Assembly (NCBI GenBank): GCA_903908285.1
Contig: CAIVRH010000015.1
Coordinates: 122,746-186,745 of the forward strand
Reading direction: 5' to 3'
Origin: an uncultured candidate division Zixibacteria bacterium
GTDB lineage: Bacteria; Zixibacteria; MSB-5A5; SM1-73
Length of the DNA: 64,000 nt
Position 1 is the stretch's first letter. Every line of letters starts with the position of its first letter. The notes beneath the pieces are model-generated. The model was not told the DNA's origin. It saw only the letters and a list, made by a program, of their open reading frames with translations, and ran no database searches. This document shows positions 1 through 8,989 of the stretch, one piece after another. The translations under genes and the position numbers were made by a program.

Positions 1-342
1 GGGGTGTTGTACAAGATTTCCCCCAAAGCCAGGAAAGAAGACAACGCTACACTTTTTGATGTGGAGATTAAGATAGTGAAAAAAGGCTCCTCTCTCTTAA
101 GAGCCGGCTATTCAGCCAATGCGGATCTCATCATAAGCAAGAAAGAGGATATTCTGGTGATACCGGAGAGATTGGTGGAATTTGTGGAAGATACCGCTTT
201 TGTTCAATTCAAAGACCCTTCCGGTAAAATACAGAAAAAGATTATAAAGACCGGCCTCTCCGATGGTTTGAACATAGAAGTGACCGAAGGTCTGAAGGAG
301 GGGGATATGTTAGCGGAAAAACCTCCCAAGGAGATAAAATAG
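1..342 (+). CDS. Efflux membrane-fusion (HlyD/MacA-like) protein, C-terminal part
   Basis: The reading frame is already open at the window edge, so only the last 110 or so residues are visible; the GTG at position 4 is unlikely to be the true start. The fragment has the C-terminal beta-domain pattern of periplasmic adaptor proteins: a GYSANADLII strand, the ILVIP strand, and a GLSDGLNIEVTEGLKEGDML ending typical of the membrane-proximal domain. Such adaptors link an inner-membrane transporter to an outer-membrane channel. The stop codon is directly followed by the ATG of the first permease, so translation is probably coupled. The family is clear from context and motifs; the substrate is unknown. 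Confidence 0.85.
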   Translation, partial: GVLYKISPKARKEDNATLFDVEIKIVKKGSSLLRAGYSANADLIISKKEDILVIPERLVEFVEDTAFVQFKDPSGKIQKKIIKTGLSDGLNIEVTEGLKEGDMLAEKPPKEIK

Positions 343-1575
343 ATGCGCTTTTTCATGTACCTGATCCAATTCTTAAGAGACATGCGTTCTCAAAAATTGA
401 GAACTTTTCTCACCATCTTTGGGATTATCTGGGGAACCGCTGCGGTGGTTTTACTTTTGGCTTTTGGCAAGGGTTTACATGCCCAGAACCAGAAGAGCAT
501 GCACGGTTTGGGAGAGAGCATCGTGATCATGTGGGGTGGAAGAACCAGCAAACCATATATGGGTTTTGGGAGAGGTAGAGGTATATCCTTGAGAGAGGAG
601 GATGCTCTTCTATTAAAGAGGGAGATCAAACAGATGGATGGAATTAGCCCGGAGTATTCCCAGTGGAGCACTCATATGAAGTACAAGAAGAATGCGGTAA
701 CCCAGGAAATGGTGGGGATTTACCCGATATTCGGGGAGATGAGAAACATCTATGCAGAGATGGGGGGACGTTTCATCGATCAGGTCGATCTGGAAAAAAG
801 GAAAAGAGTGGTCTTCATCGGCAATCAGCTAAAAGAGGATCTATTCGGCAAAGACGAAGCCATTGGCAAGTACATCATCATCGACAATGTCCCCTTTCTG
901 GTGATCGGGGTGATGAAGAAGAAATCGCAGGATTCCAGCTACAGCGGACGGGATGATAGCAAAGCTTTTATCCCGGCATCCACCTTCAATGCCATGTATG
1001 GCTACAGATACATAAACGATATCATATTCAAGCCGAAAGACCCAAAACAAACCGAGTCGGTGAAAAGTCAGGTGTACAAGGTCTTAGGAAAAAGATACAA
1101 GTTTGATCCGGAAGACAAAGAAGCGTTGATGATGTGGGATACCACCGAGATGGACAAATTCGTTGGAAATTTCTTTTTGGCTTTCCGGGCCTTTTTGGTG
1201 GTGATCGGAACCTTCACCTTGATCGTAGGCGGAATCGGGGTATCCAATATCATGCACGTGGTGGTGGAGGAGAGGACCAAGGAGATCGGGATAAAGATGT
1301 CTCTGGGAGCTAAAAAGCGTCACGTCCTATTCCAATTCATTTTTGAAACCTTTGTTATTACATTTTTTGGTGGGGTCATCGGATTTTTGTTTTCTTTAGC
1401 AGTGGTGAAGATTTTTCCGTTTTTCAAGCTGGAGGAATACATGGGAATACCTACTATCACGCCGGTGGCAGTATTGATCTCAGTGGGTGTTCTGGGAACG
1501 GTGGGATTGATCTCCGGTTATTTCCCCGCCAAGAGAGCGGCGAATTTGAATCCGGTGCAGGCACTGAAATTATAG
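343..1575 (+). CDS. MacB/FtsX-type ABC transporter permease (copy 1)
   Basis: A 410-residue inner-membrane protein with the MacB topology: one N-terminal membrane helix (about residues 20-44, RTFLTIFGIIWG), a large periplasmic domain, then three helices in the C-terminal FtsX domain. The GIGVSNIMHVVVEERTKEIG segment is the conserved loop that contacts the ATPase. It lacks the fused N-terminal ATPase of E. coli MacB; a separate ATPase follows at 3637. It starts at the base after the adaptor stop. It is closely similar along its whole length to the permease at 1913, so the pair arose by duplication. Likely role: mechanotransmission export of a lipid, peptide or drug; substrate not inferable. 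Confidence 0.93.
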   Translation: MRFFMYLIQFLRDMRSQKLRTFLTIFGIIWGTAAVVLLLAFGKGLHAQNQKSMHGLGESIVIMWGGRTSKPYMGFGRGRGISLREEDALLLKREIKQMDGISPEYSQWSTHMKYKKNAVTQEMVGIYPIFGEMRNIYAEMGGRFIDQVDLEKRKRVVFIGNQLKEDLFGKDEAIGKYIIIDNVPFLVIGVMKKKSQDSSYSGRDDSKAFIPASTFNAMYGYRYINDIIFKPKDPKQTESVKSQVYKVLGKRYKFDPEDKEALMMWDTTEMDKFVGNFFLAFRAFLVVIGTFTLIVGGIGVSNIMHVVVEERTKEIGIKMSLGAKKRHVLFQFIFETFVITFFGGVIGFLFSLAVVKIFPFFKLEEYMGIPTITPVAVLISVGVLGTVGLISGYFPAKRAANLNPVQALKL

Positions 1576-1912
1576 GGTCCAGGGTCCAGTGTCCAGGGTC
1601 AGGAGATCAGATTTCGACCGGATGATTTCGTAGGGTGGGCACCCTTGCCCGCCTAATTTCAGCGTAGCCGAGCCCGCCTGAGGTGGGTAAACCTTCATGA
1701 CTCGGGAAGTAAAAACGGAGTAATTATGTTTATCGGTAGCGAAAATCGCATCGAAGATCGTCAAGCGCAAAGCGAAGTTGGAAAAACCGAACACCGATAT
1801 CCGAGAATCGATATACGATTCGAGCCTCGCCACCGATAAACGAATTTCGTGTAGTTAAGTACCCGAATCTTCGCGGTTCGAGAATTCATTTTAATAAGGA
1901 AGAGGTCATCCC
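1576..1912. other. Intergenic region between the two permease genes
   Basis: No gene of its own is supported. It holds a short GC-rich hairpin (GGTGGGCACCCTTGCCCGCC near 1632-1652), a GTAGCCGAGCC motif near 1666 that recurs elsewhere in the window, and the repeat at 1729-1840. The start of the next gene is marked by an AAGGAAGAGG ribosome-binding site near 1896. Confidence 0.7.
1729..1840. repeat. Palindrome-bounded intergenic repeat, copy 1
   Basis: A 112-bp element bounded by inverted ends: TTTATCGGTAGCGA on the left and TCGCCACCGATAAA on the right (one mismatch). It contains an internal hairpin GAATCG-ATATA-CGATTC near 1806-1822. A second copy lies at 3396-3528. Homology spills beyond the ends (TAATTAT before, CGAATTT after). 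It encodes no transposase, so it may be a MITE or REP-like element. It separates the two permease genes. Confidence 0.8.
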
Positions 1913-3160
1913 ATGCAGGGACTTTTGATCTTCAGATTATTCTTAAGAGATTTAAAGAAACAGCGAAAAAGAATCACCCTTACCATCATGGCCATTGCCT
2001 GGGGCACCATCTCCATCGTCTTGCTTTTGGCTTTCGGCGAAGGGGTGAAGAGGGGATTGTCCAAGGCACAGCACGGCATGGGACAGGACTTGGTGGTCAT
2101 GTGGGGGGGACAGACCTCTATACCCTATCAAGGTCTGGCCAAGGGACGCAGGATATCTTTCTCGGATGAGGATGTGGAGCTTTTGAAACAAAGGGTGCCG
2201 GAAATCGAAACCATCAGCGGTGAATATGGCAGATGGGGAGCGTCCTTAACTTACCGGAAAAATACCGTGTCGGAACATGTTACCGGAGTCTATCCTTCCT
2301 TTGTGGATATGAGGGCACACTTTTCTCAGACGGGAGGTAGATTTATTGATGATCTGGACATGCAACAAAAACGGAGAGTGGTCTTTTTGGGCAACAAGTT
2401 AAAGGATCGGCTCTTCGGTGCTGAGGAGGCGGTGGGGAAAAGCATTATCCTAAACAATATTCCTTTTACGGTAATTGGAGTTATGATAGAAAAAATTCAG
2501 ATGGGAATGTATGGCGGACCGGATGCGGATAAGGCTACCATTCCCGCCACCACCTTCAAAGCCATTTATGGAGACAAGTATTTGGACAACATCGTCTACA
2601 AGCCAAGAGACGTTTCGCAGATAGAAGAGGTGAAAAAGAAGGTGTCCGAGATAATGGGTGCAAAATATAAATTTGATCCCAAGGATAAGCAGGCTTTGTG
2701 GATTTGGGATGTGATCGAAGGACAGAAGGTATTCGACAAAGTCATCTTAGGGTTTCAGATATTTTTGGGCATCATCGGGGGTATGACTCTGTTGATTGCG
2801 GGAGTGGGAGTAGCCAATATCATGTACGTGGCGGTCAAGGAGAGAACCAGGGAGATAGGGATAAAGATGGCTTTGGGGGCAAAGCGATTCCAGATCATGA
2901 GCCAGTTTCTCTTGGAGTCAATACTCATAGCTATTCTGGGAGGAATCATCGGGATTATCTTCTCGATAATAATCGTTAAGATCTGGGGTGCGGTCCCGAT
3001 GAAAGCCGAATGGATGAAGTGGCTGGGAAAACCAACCATCTCCTGGCAAATCGCCCTGATAACCGCAGTTATATTGGGAGCTATCGGTATACTATCGGGA
3101 ATCTTTCCCTCGCGCAAAGCCGCCAGCGTAAATCCGGTAGAGTCGCTAAGATATGAATAG
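1913..3160 (+). CDS. MacB/FtsX-type ABC transporter permease (copy 2)
   Basis: A 415-residue paralogue of the preceding permease with the same plan: N-terminal helix (about residues 20-45), periplasmic MacB-type core domain, and a C-terminal three-helix FtsX domain with the GVGVANIMYVAVKERTREIG loop. Shared motifs such as MGQDLVVMWGGQTS and GGRFIDDLDMQQKRRVVFLGN match copy 1 almost residue for residue. An AAGGAAGAGG ribosome-binding site about seven bases upstream supports the ATG. Two different permeases with one ATPase suggest a heterodimeric transporter, though each could also homodimerise. Confidence 0.93.
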   Translation: MQGLLIFRLFLRDLKKQRKRITLTIMAIAWGTISIVLLLAFGEGVKRGLSKAQHGMGQDLVVMWGGQTSIPYQGLAKGRRISFSDEDVELLKQRVPEIETISGEYGRWGASLTYRKNTVSEHVTGVYPSFVDMRAHFSQTGGRFIDDLDMQQKRRVVFLGNKLKDRLFGAEEAVGKSIILNNIPFTVIGVMIEKIQMGMYGGPDADKATIPATTFKAIYGDKYLDNIVYKPRDVSQIEEVKKKVSEIMGAKYKFDPKDKQALWIWDVIEGQKVFDKVILGFQIFLGIIGGMTLLIAGVGVANIMYVAVKERTREIGIKMALGAKRFQIMSQFLLESILIAILGGIIGIIFSIIIVKIWGAVPMKAEWMKWLGKPTISWQIALITAVILGAIGILSGIFPSRKAASVNPVESLRYE

Positions 3161-3636
3161 GGTTCAAGGATTCGAGGGTTCAAGGGTTCAAGTGGCTCGT
3201 AGCCGAGCTTTTATGGGATTGTTAAGAAACACCAAAAGGAGTGCACCAGCTTGCTGGTGCGGTTTATTATAAAAATTAAATAACGCGTAGCCGAGCCTTT
3301 ACTTGTCCTGAGCGAAGTGCTTCGACTTCGCTCAGCATCCTGAGTTTATCGAAGGATCGAAGGACGGCTCGGGAAGTTAAATGAGAGTAATTATCTTTAT
3401 CGGTAGCGAAATCCGAATCTGGATCCATAGGACTCGCATCGAAGTTCGTCAAACGTAAAGCGATATTGGAAAAAAAGAACAACGATATCCGAGAATCGAC
3501 AGACGATTCGAGCCTCGCCACCGATAAACGAATTTCACGAGGTTAAAACGCGTAGCCGAGCCTTCACGGCTCGGCAAAAATCGAGGGAAAGTTCAAAGTT
3601 AAAGATTCAGGATTGAATAGAGATGAGGTTAATCTG
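3161..3636. other. Repeat-rich intergenic region before the ABC ATPase
   Basis: No gene is supported. From left to right it holds a GGGTTCAAG heptamer tract (about 3162-3193), three GTAGCCGAGC motifs (near 3197, 3285 and 3550) that can pair with GGCTCGG sequences to form hairpins, a dispersed palindromic motif around GTCCTGAGCGAAGTGCTTCG (3304-3325), and repeat copy 2. The hairpin GCCGAGCC-TTCA-CGGCTCGGC lies near 3555-3575. Confidence 0.65.
3396..3528. repeat. Palindrome-bounded intergenic repeat, copy 2
   Basis: Second copy of the element at 1729-1840, in the same orientation. It keeps the inverted ends TTTATCGGT...ACCGATAAA and the inner hairpin GAATCG-ACAGA-CGATTC. It is 21 bases longer owing to an extra block around 3410-3432. 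The inner hairpin loop differs between copies while the stem is unchanged, which suggests that folding is what is conserved. Confidence 0.8.
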
Positions 3637-4311
3637 ATGATAAGCATGCGAAGCATTCGAAAAGTTTATTCCACCGGAAAGATGGAGGTAGAAGCTTTAC
3701 GCAGAATAGATCTGGAGATAGGGGAAAATGAATTCGTCTCCATCATGGGACCATCCGGTTCCGGCAAATCTACCCTGATGAACCTGATGGGCTGTCTGGA
3801 TACCCCCTCCTCCGGCGAGTATTTCCTGGATGGTCAAAAAGTGGAAAATCTAAATCCCAACCAGCTGGCGGAAATCAGAAACCAGAAGATCGGATTTGTA
3901 TTCCAAAGTTTCAACTTACTGCCCTATGCCACTGCTATTGAAAACGTGGAAATGCCATTGATCTTCGCCGGTGTAACCTCCAAAAAAAGAAGGAAAAGAG
4001 CGGAGGACCTTTTGGAAAAGGTGGGATTAAAAGAACGAGGAGAGCATAAACCCACCGAATTGTCCGGGGGTGAGATGCAAAGAGTCGCCATTGCCCGATC
4101 TTTAGCCAACCAACCCCGGCTGATCCTGGCGGATGAACCCACCGGAAATTTGGATTCCGCTTCCGGGGGCGAGATCATACGCTTATTCCAGGAACTGGCT
4201 CAACAGGGACATACTATCGTGGTCATCACCCACGACAACGAGATATCCCGCAGAACTCAACGGATAATCAAATTAAAAGATGGATTGGTAGTTGACGGAC
4301 AGAGAGATTAA
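3637..4311 (+). CDS. ABC transporter ATP-binding protein (MacB/LolD type)
   Basis: A 224-residue ATPase with all ABC motifs: Walker A GPSGSGKST, Q-loop FVFQSFNLLP, signature LSGGEMQR, Walker B LILADEPT and the H-loop VITHD. The reading frame is open from a TTG at 3613, but the ATG at 3637 is preferred because AGATGAGG sits eight bases upstream and the protein then begins just before the first strand (SMRSIRKVYSTG). It belongs to the MacB/LolD subfamily that powers FtsX-type permeases, so it very likely drives the two permeases upstream. It converges with the CHAT gene, 49 bases away. Confidence 0.95.
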   Translation: MISMRSIRKVYSTGKMEVEALRRIDLEIGENEFVSIMGPSGSGKSTLMNLMGCLDTPSSGEYFLDGQKVENLNPNQLAEIRNQKIGFVFQSFNLLPYATAIENVEMPLIFAGVTSKKRRKRAEDLLEKVGLKERGEHKPTELSGGEMQRVAIARSLANQPRLILADEPTGNLDSASGGEIIRLFQELAQQGHTIVVITHDNEISRRTQRIIKLKDGLVVDGQRD

Positions 4312-4360
4312 GGCTTCCGGTGAAAAGCAATAGTCCAATAGAATGCCTAAATATCTAAAC

Positions 4361-7180
4361 TCAGTTGGGATCCCCCACCATCACAAACCCGCCCCATAAT
4401 AATGGGTGGGCGGTACCGTATTTGGACCGGCGGGCGTTTATAACCTTCAATGTCGACTGGCGCAATGCTTCCTGTTTGGTTTGACCGCTCAACCAATTCT
4501 GGTAAAAGCCGCGCATCAGCTCACAGGTCTCCTTATCCGGCACCTTCCATAAACTCATCATTATGGTTCGAGCGCCCGCATGCTGAAAGGCGCGCCCCAA
4601 ACCATAAACTCCCTCCCCGTTTTTCACCTCTCCCACTCCGGTTTCGCAAGCGGACAGCGTTACCAGCTCAGTGCCGCTTAGATTCAATCCGGATGCCTCC
4701 ATTGCCGTCAATATCCCGTCCTCTGTCGGATCGATACTCTCTTGCTTCTTTTCCATTAAGCGATTCGCCCCGGCTAACGCCAATCCCGAGCGAAGTAAAG
4801 GATTTTCTATCATCCGGCTGGTATTCACCTCCGGATCGCTACAGAAATAACCATGAGTGGCAATGTGTAAAATGCGGGGAGATTGTGACAGCCCTTTTAG
4901 TACATCCTCCTGGGCATGGCTATCACAATACAGGTCAACCTTAAGATGAGCTACGGATTTTAGAATGCTCTCCACCGATCTGGCTTCGTCCCGGCTGTGC
5001 CTGAGTCGATTGAACGGCACATCCAGACACCCGCCGGCTCCGCGCGAGGGTTCATACTGAGGGGCAGTTGGGCGGATCGCTATCAAAGTCTTCGTCTGGC
5101 TATTAACCGGTGTCTTACCAAAAAAATCGAAATCGGGATCGGCCAAAATCAATGCCCCTTCACCGGTCTGGGTTTCTTTCTTGAATTTCAACAAATCCCG
5201 GCCGGACGACAAATAGCTGATTCCATATTTCTCTACTAAATATTTACCATCCGGACCAGGCAGGATTCCGAACGGTAACAGATTCAACTGTCCGTCCGGT
5301 GAAATCAATATGTTCGATTTCCCGACCAGTTGAGATTCCAGGGGGGCAAAGATGATATCATAGAGTTTACGGGTGATTTCAGCTAACCGCCTTTCCGATT
5401 CGACCGCCAAGGGAGTATATACCTCCTCTCTGGCTTGATATATCTCTTTTCTCGCCAATCCAACCAGACTGTCAATTAGACTAGCTGCTCCAAGATTAGC
5501 CATAGCCACTCTTCCCTCATGATCGATAGAAAAAGCCAGATATCTGGATGGAAGAGCTTTGGCTTCCTCCTGGCCCACTTTCTTAAAATCGTATGGGTCA
5601 TATCGAATAAATTCCCATAATACACTCCCGGAAGGCAAGGCATTTGCCACATCTACCCAGCTGAATTTTCTTGTGGCCAGCTCATCCTTGAATTCCAAAC
5701 ACAAGTGACTCAATTCTGTCTCCAGAGAATCCCGGATGGTGTTCAATATTTGAAGACTATCCCCATATATTTTAGGACCTGAACTATTGATATTGCTCAG
5801 ACACAAATTGGCGATCTGACGCTGAATCTCCTTATGCTGTCCTTCTGTCTGAACGATCTTTTCATCGTCAGAACAATATGCAACCTCCTTTTCTGCCGAA
5901 AGGGCATCAAGGATAATAGCTTTCCCTTTAAGCACCATCTCCAGAGCACTACGTCTGGTTTGGGTGCTGGTGTCGATGGCGGCTAAAGTGAGGAAGGTGT
6001 GATCGATCACCGGATTTTCCTTAACATACCTCATCTTCTGTACTTCGGATGTGTAAGAGAAAACATCCTCTATGAATTTATGTCTCGACTTCATCAGCAT
6101 ATTGCAGTCTGCAAGGCTTTTATCATATTTTTTCCAAGCAGCATAGAGTATCGCCAGATGATTCAAGCTGGTACCGGCTTGGGGATGACTTAGCCCATAG
6201 GCTTTCTGTATTATTTTCAGCGATCGGTTGTAGAAAGCTTCGGCTTGATCATATTCACCCAGAATCGCATGCAGGTTACCGAGGTTGTTTAAAGCATACC
6301 ACAAATATGGGTGTTCAGGACCATATGACTTTGAATTTTCTCGTACTCTCAGCGCCTGCATGAGCAGCTCTTCTGCCTCTTTTAGTCTGCCCTTACGCAT
6401 ATAGATCTCGCCGAGATTGCTCATACTCTCAGCCAGGGGGGGGTAAGCTGGGTCTATTTTTCTTCTTATGACAATTGCCTGCTGATGCAGAGAGATAGCG
6501 TCATCATCCTTTCCCTGCTCCGAGCATATGGTTGCCAATCGATTTGCAATGGCTGCAGCCTGCTCTGTTTCTTCGCTTCCAGTCCTCTTAATGATCTCCC
6601 AAGCCCGCCTAAGACATGTCTCTGCCTCCGGATAACGTGACTGCAAATAGTAAATGGTACCAAGTTCATGCAGACAATCCAGCCAAGCTCCGCTATCTAC
6701 TACAGGCATCGCTTCCAGAATCTGCAGAGCTTGTTTTATGTAGATTTCTGCTTCGGATTCTCGCGACCAAGTCCTGTACAAGGCTCCCAGTCTATAGAGG
6801 GTTTTTACCTTTTCGGTGGGATTGAATTGATGATATTTCTCCGCTAAGTCCAACCATTGATGGTAATATCGAATCGCTGTTGTGAAGTCGAATTTATAAC
6901 CGTAGCAATTCCCTATTTCAGTTATAACATATGAATAAAGCGAGTCTGATTCGCCATATTCCCTCTTTATCTTTTCGAGCACAACTCCATAAACAACCAA
7001 ACTGGAATCGTAATTCTTGCCTGTGCGCAATGAGTCTGCTTGATTGATCAGATTATGAATGTCGCTTGGAGTATCGTTAATTGGGGCTGATTTTGCCCTG
7101 AGTGGAATAAAAATGGAAAAAACAACAAAAACCAAAAGGCAAATTTTCTTCTTCAGTAATGGCTTCATGTCCGTTACCAT
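4361..7180 (-). CDS. Exported TPR-CHAT (caspase-like) protein
   Basis: A 939-residue protein with three parts: an N-terminal signal peptide (KKKICLLVFVVFSIFIPLRAKSA, ending near residue 31), tetratricopeptide repeats over about residues 35-380 (repeated A-x2-LG-Y and P-A--Y patterns), and a C-terminal CHAT domain. The caspase-type dyad is visible as His776 in HIATHGYF and Cys845 in LSACETG, followed by the usual EGVYGLGRAFQHAGA segment. CHAT proteins are cysteine proteases of clan CD. The signal peptide implies action in the periplasm. It is third in an operon after an ECF sigma factor and a membrane anti-sigma factor, suggesting a role in that signalling circuit (inference). An alternative start is the in-frame ATG four codons in; neither has a strong ribosome-binding site. 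Confidence 0.92.
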   Translation of the reverse strand: MVTDMKPLLKKKICLLVFVVFSIFIPLRAKSAPINDTPSDIHNLINQADSLRTGKNYDSSLVVYGVVLEKIKREYGESDSLYSYVITEIGNCYGYKFDFTTAIRYYHQWLDLAEKYHQFNPTEKVKTLYRLGALYRTWSRESEAEIYIKQALQILEAMPVVDSGAWLDCLHELGTIYYLQSRYPEAETCLRRAWEIIKRTGSEETEQAAAIANRLATICSEQGKDDDAISLHQQAIVIRRKIDPAYPPLAESMSNLGEIYMRKGRLKEAEELLMQALRVRENSKSYGPEHPYLWYALNNLGNLHAILGEYDQAEAFYNRSLKIIQKAYGLSHPQAGTSLNHLAILYAAWKKYDKSLADCNMLMKSRHKFIEDVFSYTSEVQKMRYVKENPVIDHTFLTLAAIDTSTQTRRSALEMVLKGKAIILDALSAEKEVAYCSDDEKIVQTEGQHKEIQRQIANLCLSNINSSGPKIYGDSLQILNTIRDSLETELSHLCLEFKDELATRKFSWVDVANALPSGSVLWEFIRYDPYDFKKVGQEEAKALPSRYLAFSIDHEGRVAMANLGAASLIDSLVGLARKEIYQAREEVYTPLAVESERRLAEITRKLYDIIFAPLESQLVGKSNILISPDGQLNLLPFGILPGPDGKYLVEKYGISYLSSGRDLLKFKKETQTGEGALILADPDFDFFGKTPVNSQTKTLIAIRPTAPQYEPSRGAGGCLDVPFNRLRHSRDEARSVESILKSVAHLKVDLYCDSHAQEDVLKGLSQSPRILHIATHGYFCSDPEVNTSRMIENPLLRSGLALAGANRLMEKKQESIDPTEDGILTAMEASGLNLSGTELVTLSACETGVGEVKNGEGVYGLGRAFQHAGARTIMMSLWKVPDKETCELMRGFYQNWLSGQTKQEALRQSTLKVINARRSKYGTAHPLLWGGFVMVGDPN

Positions 7181-7210
7181 GTATAGTAAGTTTAAAATTG
7201 AGGATTGGAG

Positions 7211-7888
7211 TTATTGTTTGACTCGGAAAGTGTATTCCTGCCAATTTCCGGTTTGCGGATCGGTTATAACCAATCTGTAGTTGCCTGCCTTCATTTTTGA
7301 TACGGGCAGATCTAAATAGCCGCATCCCTTTTCGTTGAAATCTTTGTATTTGTAATTTTTCAATACTACTTTATGATCACTCGATTCAACCACCAATTTA
7401 TAGGCTTGACCAACCCTTGCACCGTCGAATTCAAATCCGATCTGGAAACGGGATTTTGGTCTGATTTGGAAAACATCTCCGCCTGCTGAACGGTCCGAAG
7501 CGAGATATACAACTTGTATGCTTTTATTCTCGTTTCTGACTAGCTTCGTTACTCCTAAATAAGCGGGGATTATCATCACAAGAATTATGAGGTATGCCAT
7601 CGCCGGTTTGAAAACAATTGGAGCGTCCGGCCAGATACTTCGCCATAGCTTTTTCAGAAACGGTTCTGGATGAGGTTGTTCTTGCTGAAGGGAGTCTCTG
7701 ATTGATTTCTTCACCTCCTCATCCGAAGCAAGCAAACTTGCTACTCTCTCAAAATTCCTGAGTTGCTCAAAACAAAACTCACACTCCAAAAGATGGATCT
7801 CAAAATGCTCAACATCCTCATCGGACAAAGCTTTCAGCTCATAAGCATGTAAAAGATTGCCTAAATTCAGGTTTTTACATTTCGACAT
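7211..7888 (-). CDS. Membrane anti-sigma factor with zinc-finger domain
   Basis: A 225-residue protein. Its N-terminus has the zf-HC2 anti-sigma pattern H-x3-C-x2-C (His32, Cys36, Cys39 in HLLECEFC). One membrane helix follows (about residues 95-115, MAYLIILVMIIPAYLGV), and the remaining 110 residues would be periplasmic and look like a small beta domain (RFQIGFEFDGARVGQAYKLVV). It starts three bases after the sigma gene stop, the classic sigma/anti-sigma arrangement. It should hold the sigma factor at the membrane; the periplasmic part is the likely sensor or the substrate for proteolysis. Identity as an anti-sigma factor rests on the motif, topology and context. Confidence 0.85.
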   Translation of the reverse strand: MSKCKNLNLGNLLHAYELKALSDEDVEHFEIHLLECEFCFEQLRNFERVASLLASDEEVKKSIRDSLQQEQPHPEPFLKKLWRSIWPDAPIVFKPAMAYLIILVMIIPAYLGVTKLVRNENKSIQVVYLASDRSAGGDVFQIRPKSRFQIGFEFDGARVGQAYKLVVESSDHKVVLKNYKYKDFNEKGCGYLDLPVSKMKAGNYRLVITDPQTGNWQEYTFRVKQ

Positions 7889-7891
7889 AAA

Positions 7892-8422
7892 CTAAATCCT
7901 ACTGGTTTCCAAACAGGTTTGTAGTATTCCACGCCCCCGGTTAAGAATGACATAAAGATTATTTGGCTTCAGCTTTAGCCTTTGGCTGATTTCCTCGATG
8001 GCATAACCCTGATATATGAAATTCAAAACCCGGGCATAAAGTGGGTTACGCTTGATGATCCGTTTTAAACAGTTGAGTAGTTTCCTTTTCAGATCATAGT
8101 CCGGTTCCGGGGATGAACTCTTCAAGGTTTGATCCGCTTCTGATTCGGGAACTAAACTTTTTTGTTTGACCATCAAACCCTGTATATAGTTGCCAATCTT
8201 CATCTTCAGTACCCCATAAGCCCATGCTTCAAATCCTATGGTGAACTTCTCAGTTTTATATTTCTGTAATACAGTCAAACATGCTTCCTGGGCAATATCC
8301 TCTGCTTCTCCGTCTCCTATTCTTCGTTTGGCGAAAGCCCTAAATCTTACAAAAAGATATTGAAAAAGCTCATTTTCCGCTTTCTCATCACCTTCCAGGG
8401 CTCGGTCTAAAAAGTGTTCCAT
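7892..8422 (-). CDS. ECF-type RNA polymerase sigma factor
   Basis: A 176-residue sigma-70 family protein. Region 2 is recognisable in residues 1-75 (ARRIGDGEAEDIAQEACLTVLQKY pattern with the D-AEDI-QE core of region 2.2-2.3), and region 4 in the last 45 residues (YAIEEISQRLKLKPNNLYVILNRGR), a helix-turn-helix for the -35 element. There is no region 1 or 3, as in ECF factors. It is the first gene of a three-gene minus-strand operon with the anti-sigma factor and the CHAT protein, and probably transcribes its own operon. No promoter motif could be fixed upstream with confidence. Confidence 0.92.
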   Translation of the reverse strand: MEHFLDRALEGDEKAENELFQYLFVRFRAFAKRRIGDGEAEDIAQEACLTVLQKYKTEKFTIGFEAWAYGVLKMKIGNYIQGLMVKQKSLVPESEADQTLKSSSPEPDYDLKRKLLNCLKRIIKRNPLYARVLNFIYQGYAIEEISQRLKLKPNNLYVILNRGRGILQTCLETSRI

Positions 8423-8989
8423 AATAATAGTAACCTATGTATTTATATCAGTTTAAATTAAATATAAGCATAATGACATTATCTGTCAAGAAAAACCATA
8501 CTAACGTAATTGTGTTCCAGTCCTGTCATATTCTATTTTCTTACACCTATTCTTTTGTAGGAGAATAGATTAGAGGGTTTAGGGCTAACAGGGAATGTAT
8601 GTTTACCAACAACTAATCCCCAAATTCATACCTAATTTCCCACTCCCTGGATGGCAGAGGATGGTAAAACTGAAAGGATAATTCTGAATAAACTTGGCAA
8701 TTTTGGAATTTGCTGTAAGAATTCGCGCCTTAGCCAAACAAACTATTTGGAAACGGAAAACAACAAGGGCTGAATTTGAAACAGTTTGGCAAAAACCTAA
8801 TGAGAGGCGGTGATTGATAAAAAAGCAGGGAGTGATAAGGAGAGAGTAAGGAGGAAGTATCCGTTAATGATACAGGTCGAAAGGAGGTAAACAAGAATAC
8901 ATAAGGAGACTTTAGGGGGCATAAAGCAAACAGAAGTTATAGTTAACCTTTTATATGTTCGATAATCAGTAGATTCATAGGAGGAAATC
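8423..8989. other. Divergent intergenic region, sigma operon / secreted protein gene
   Basis: 567 bases between divergent genes, AT-rich and without a supportable gene. Promoters for both directions should lie here, but no box stands out enough to call. A good ribosome-binding site AGGAGG at 8980-8985 precedes the plus-strand gene. Confidence 0.5.

Noticed and set aside
1570..1833. Minus-strand open frame with a twin at 3276-3521
   Set aside because: The similarity comes from the shared palindromic repeat; no ribosome-binding site or protein features are seen.
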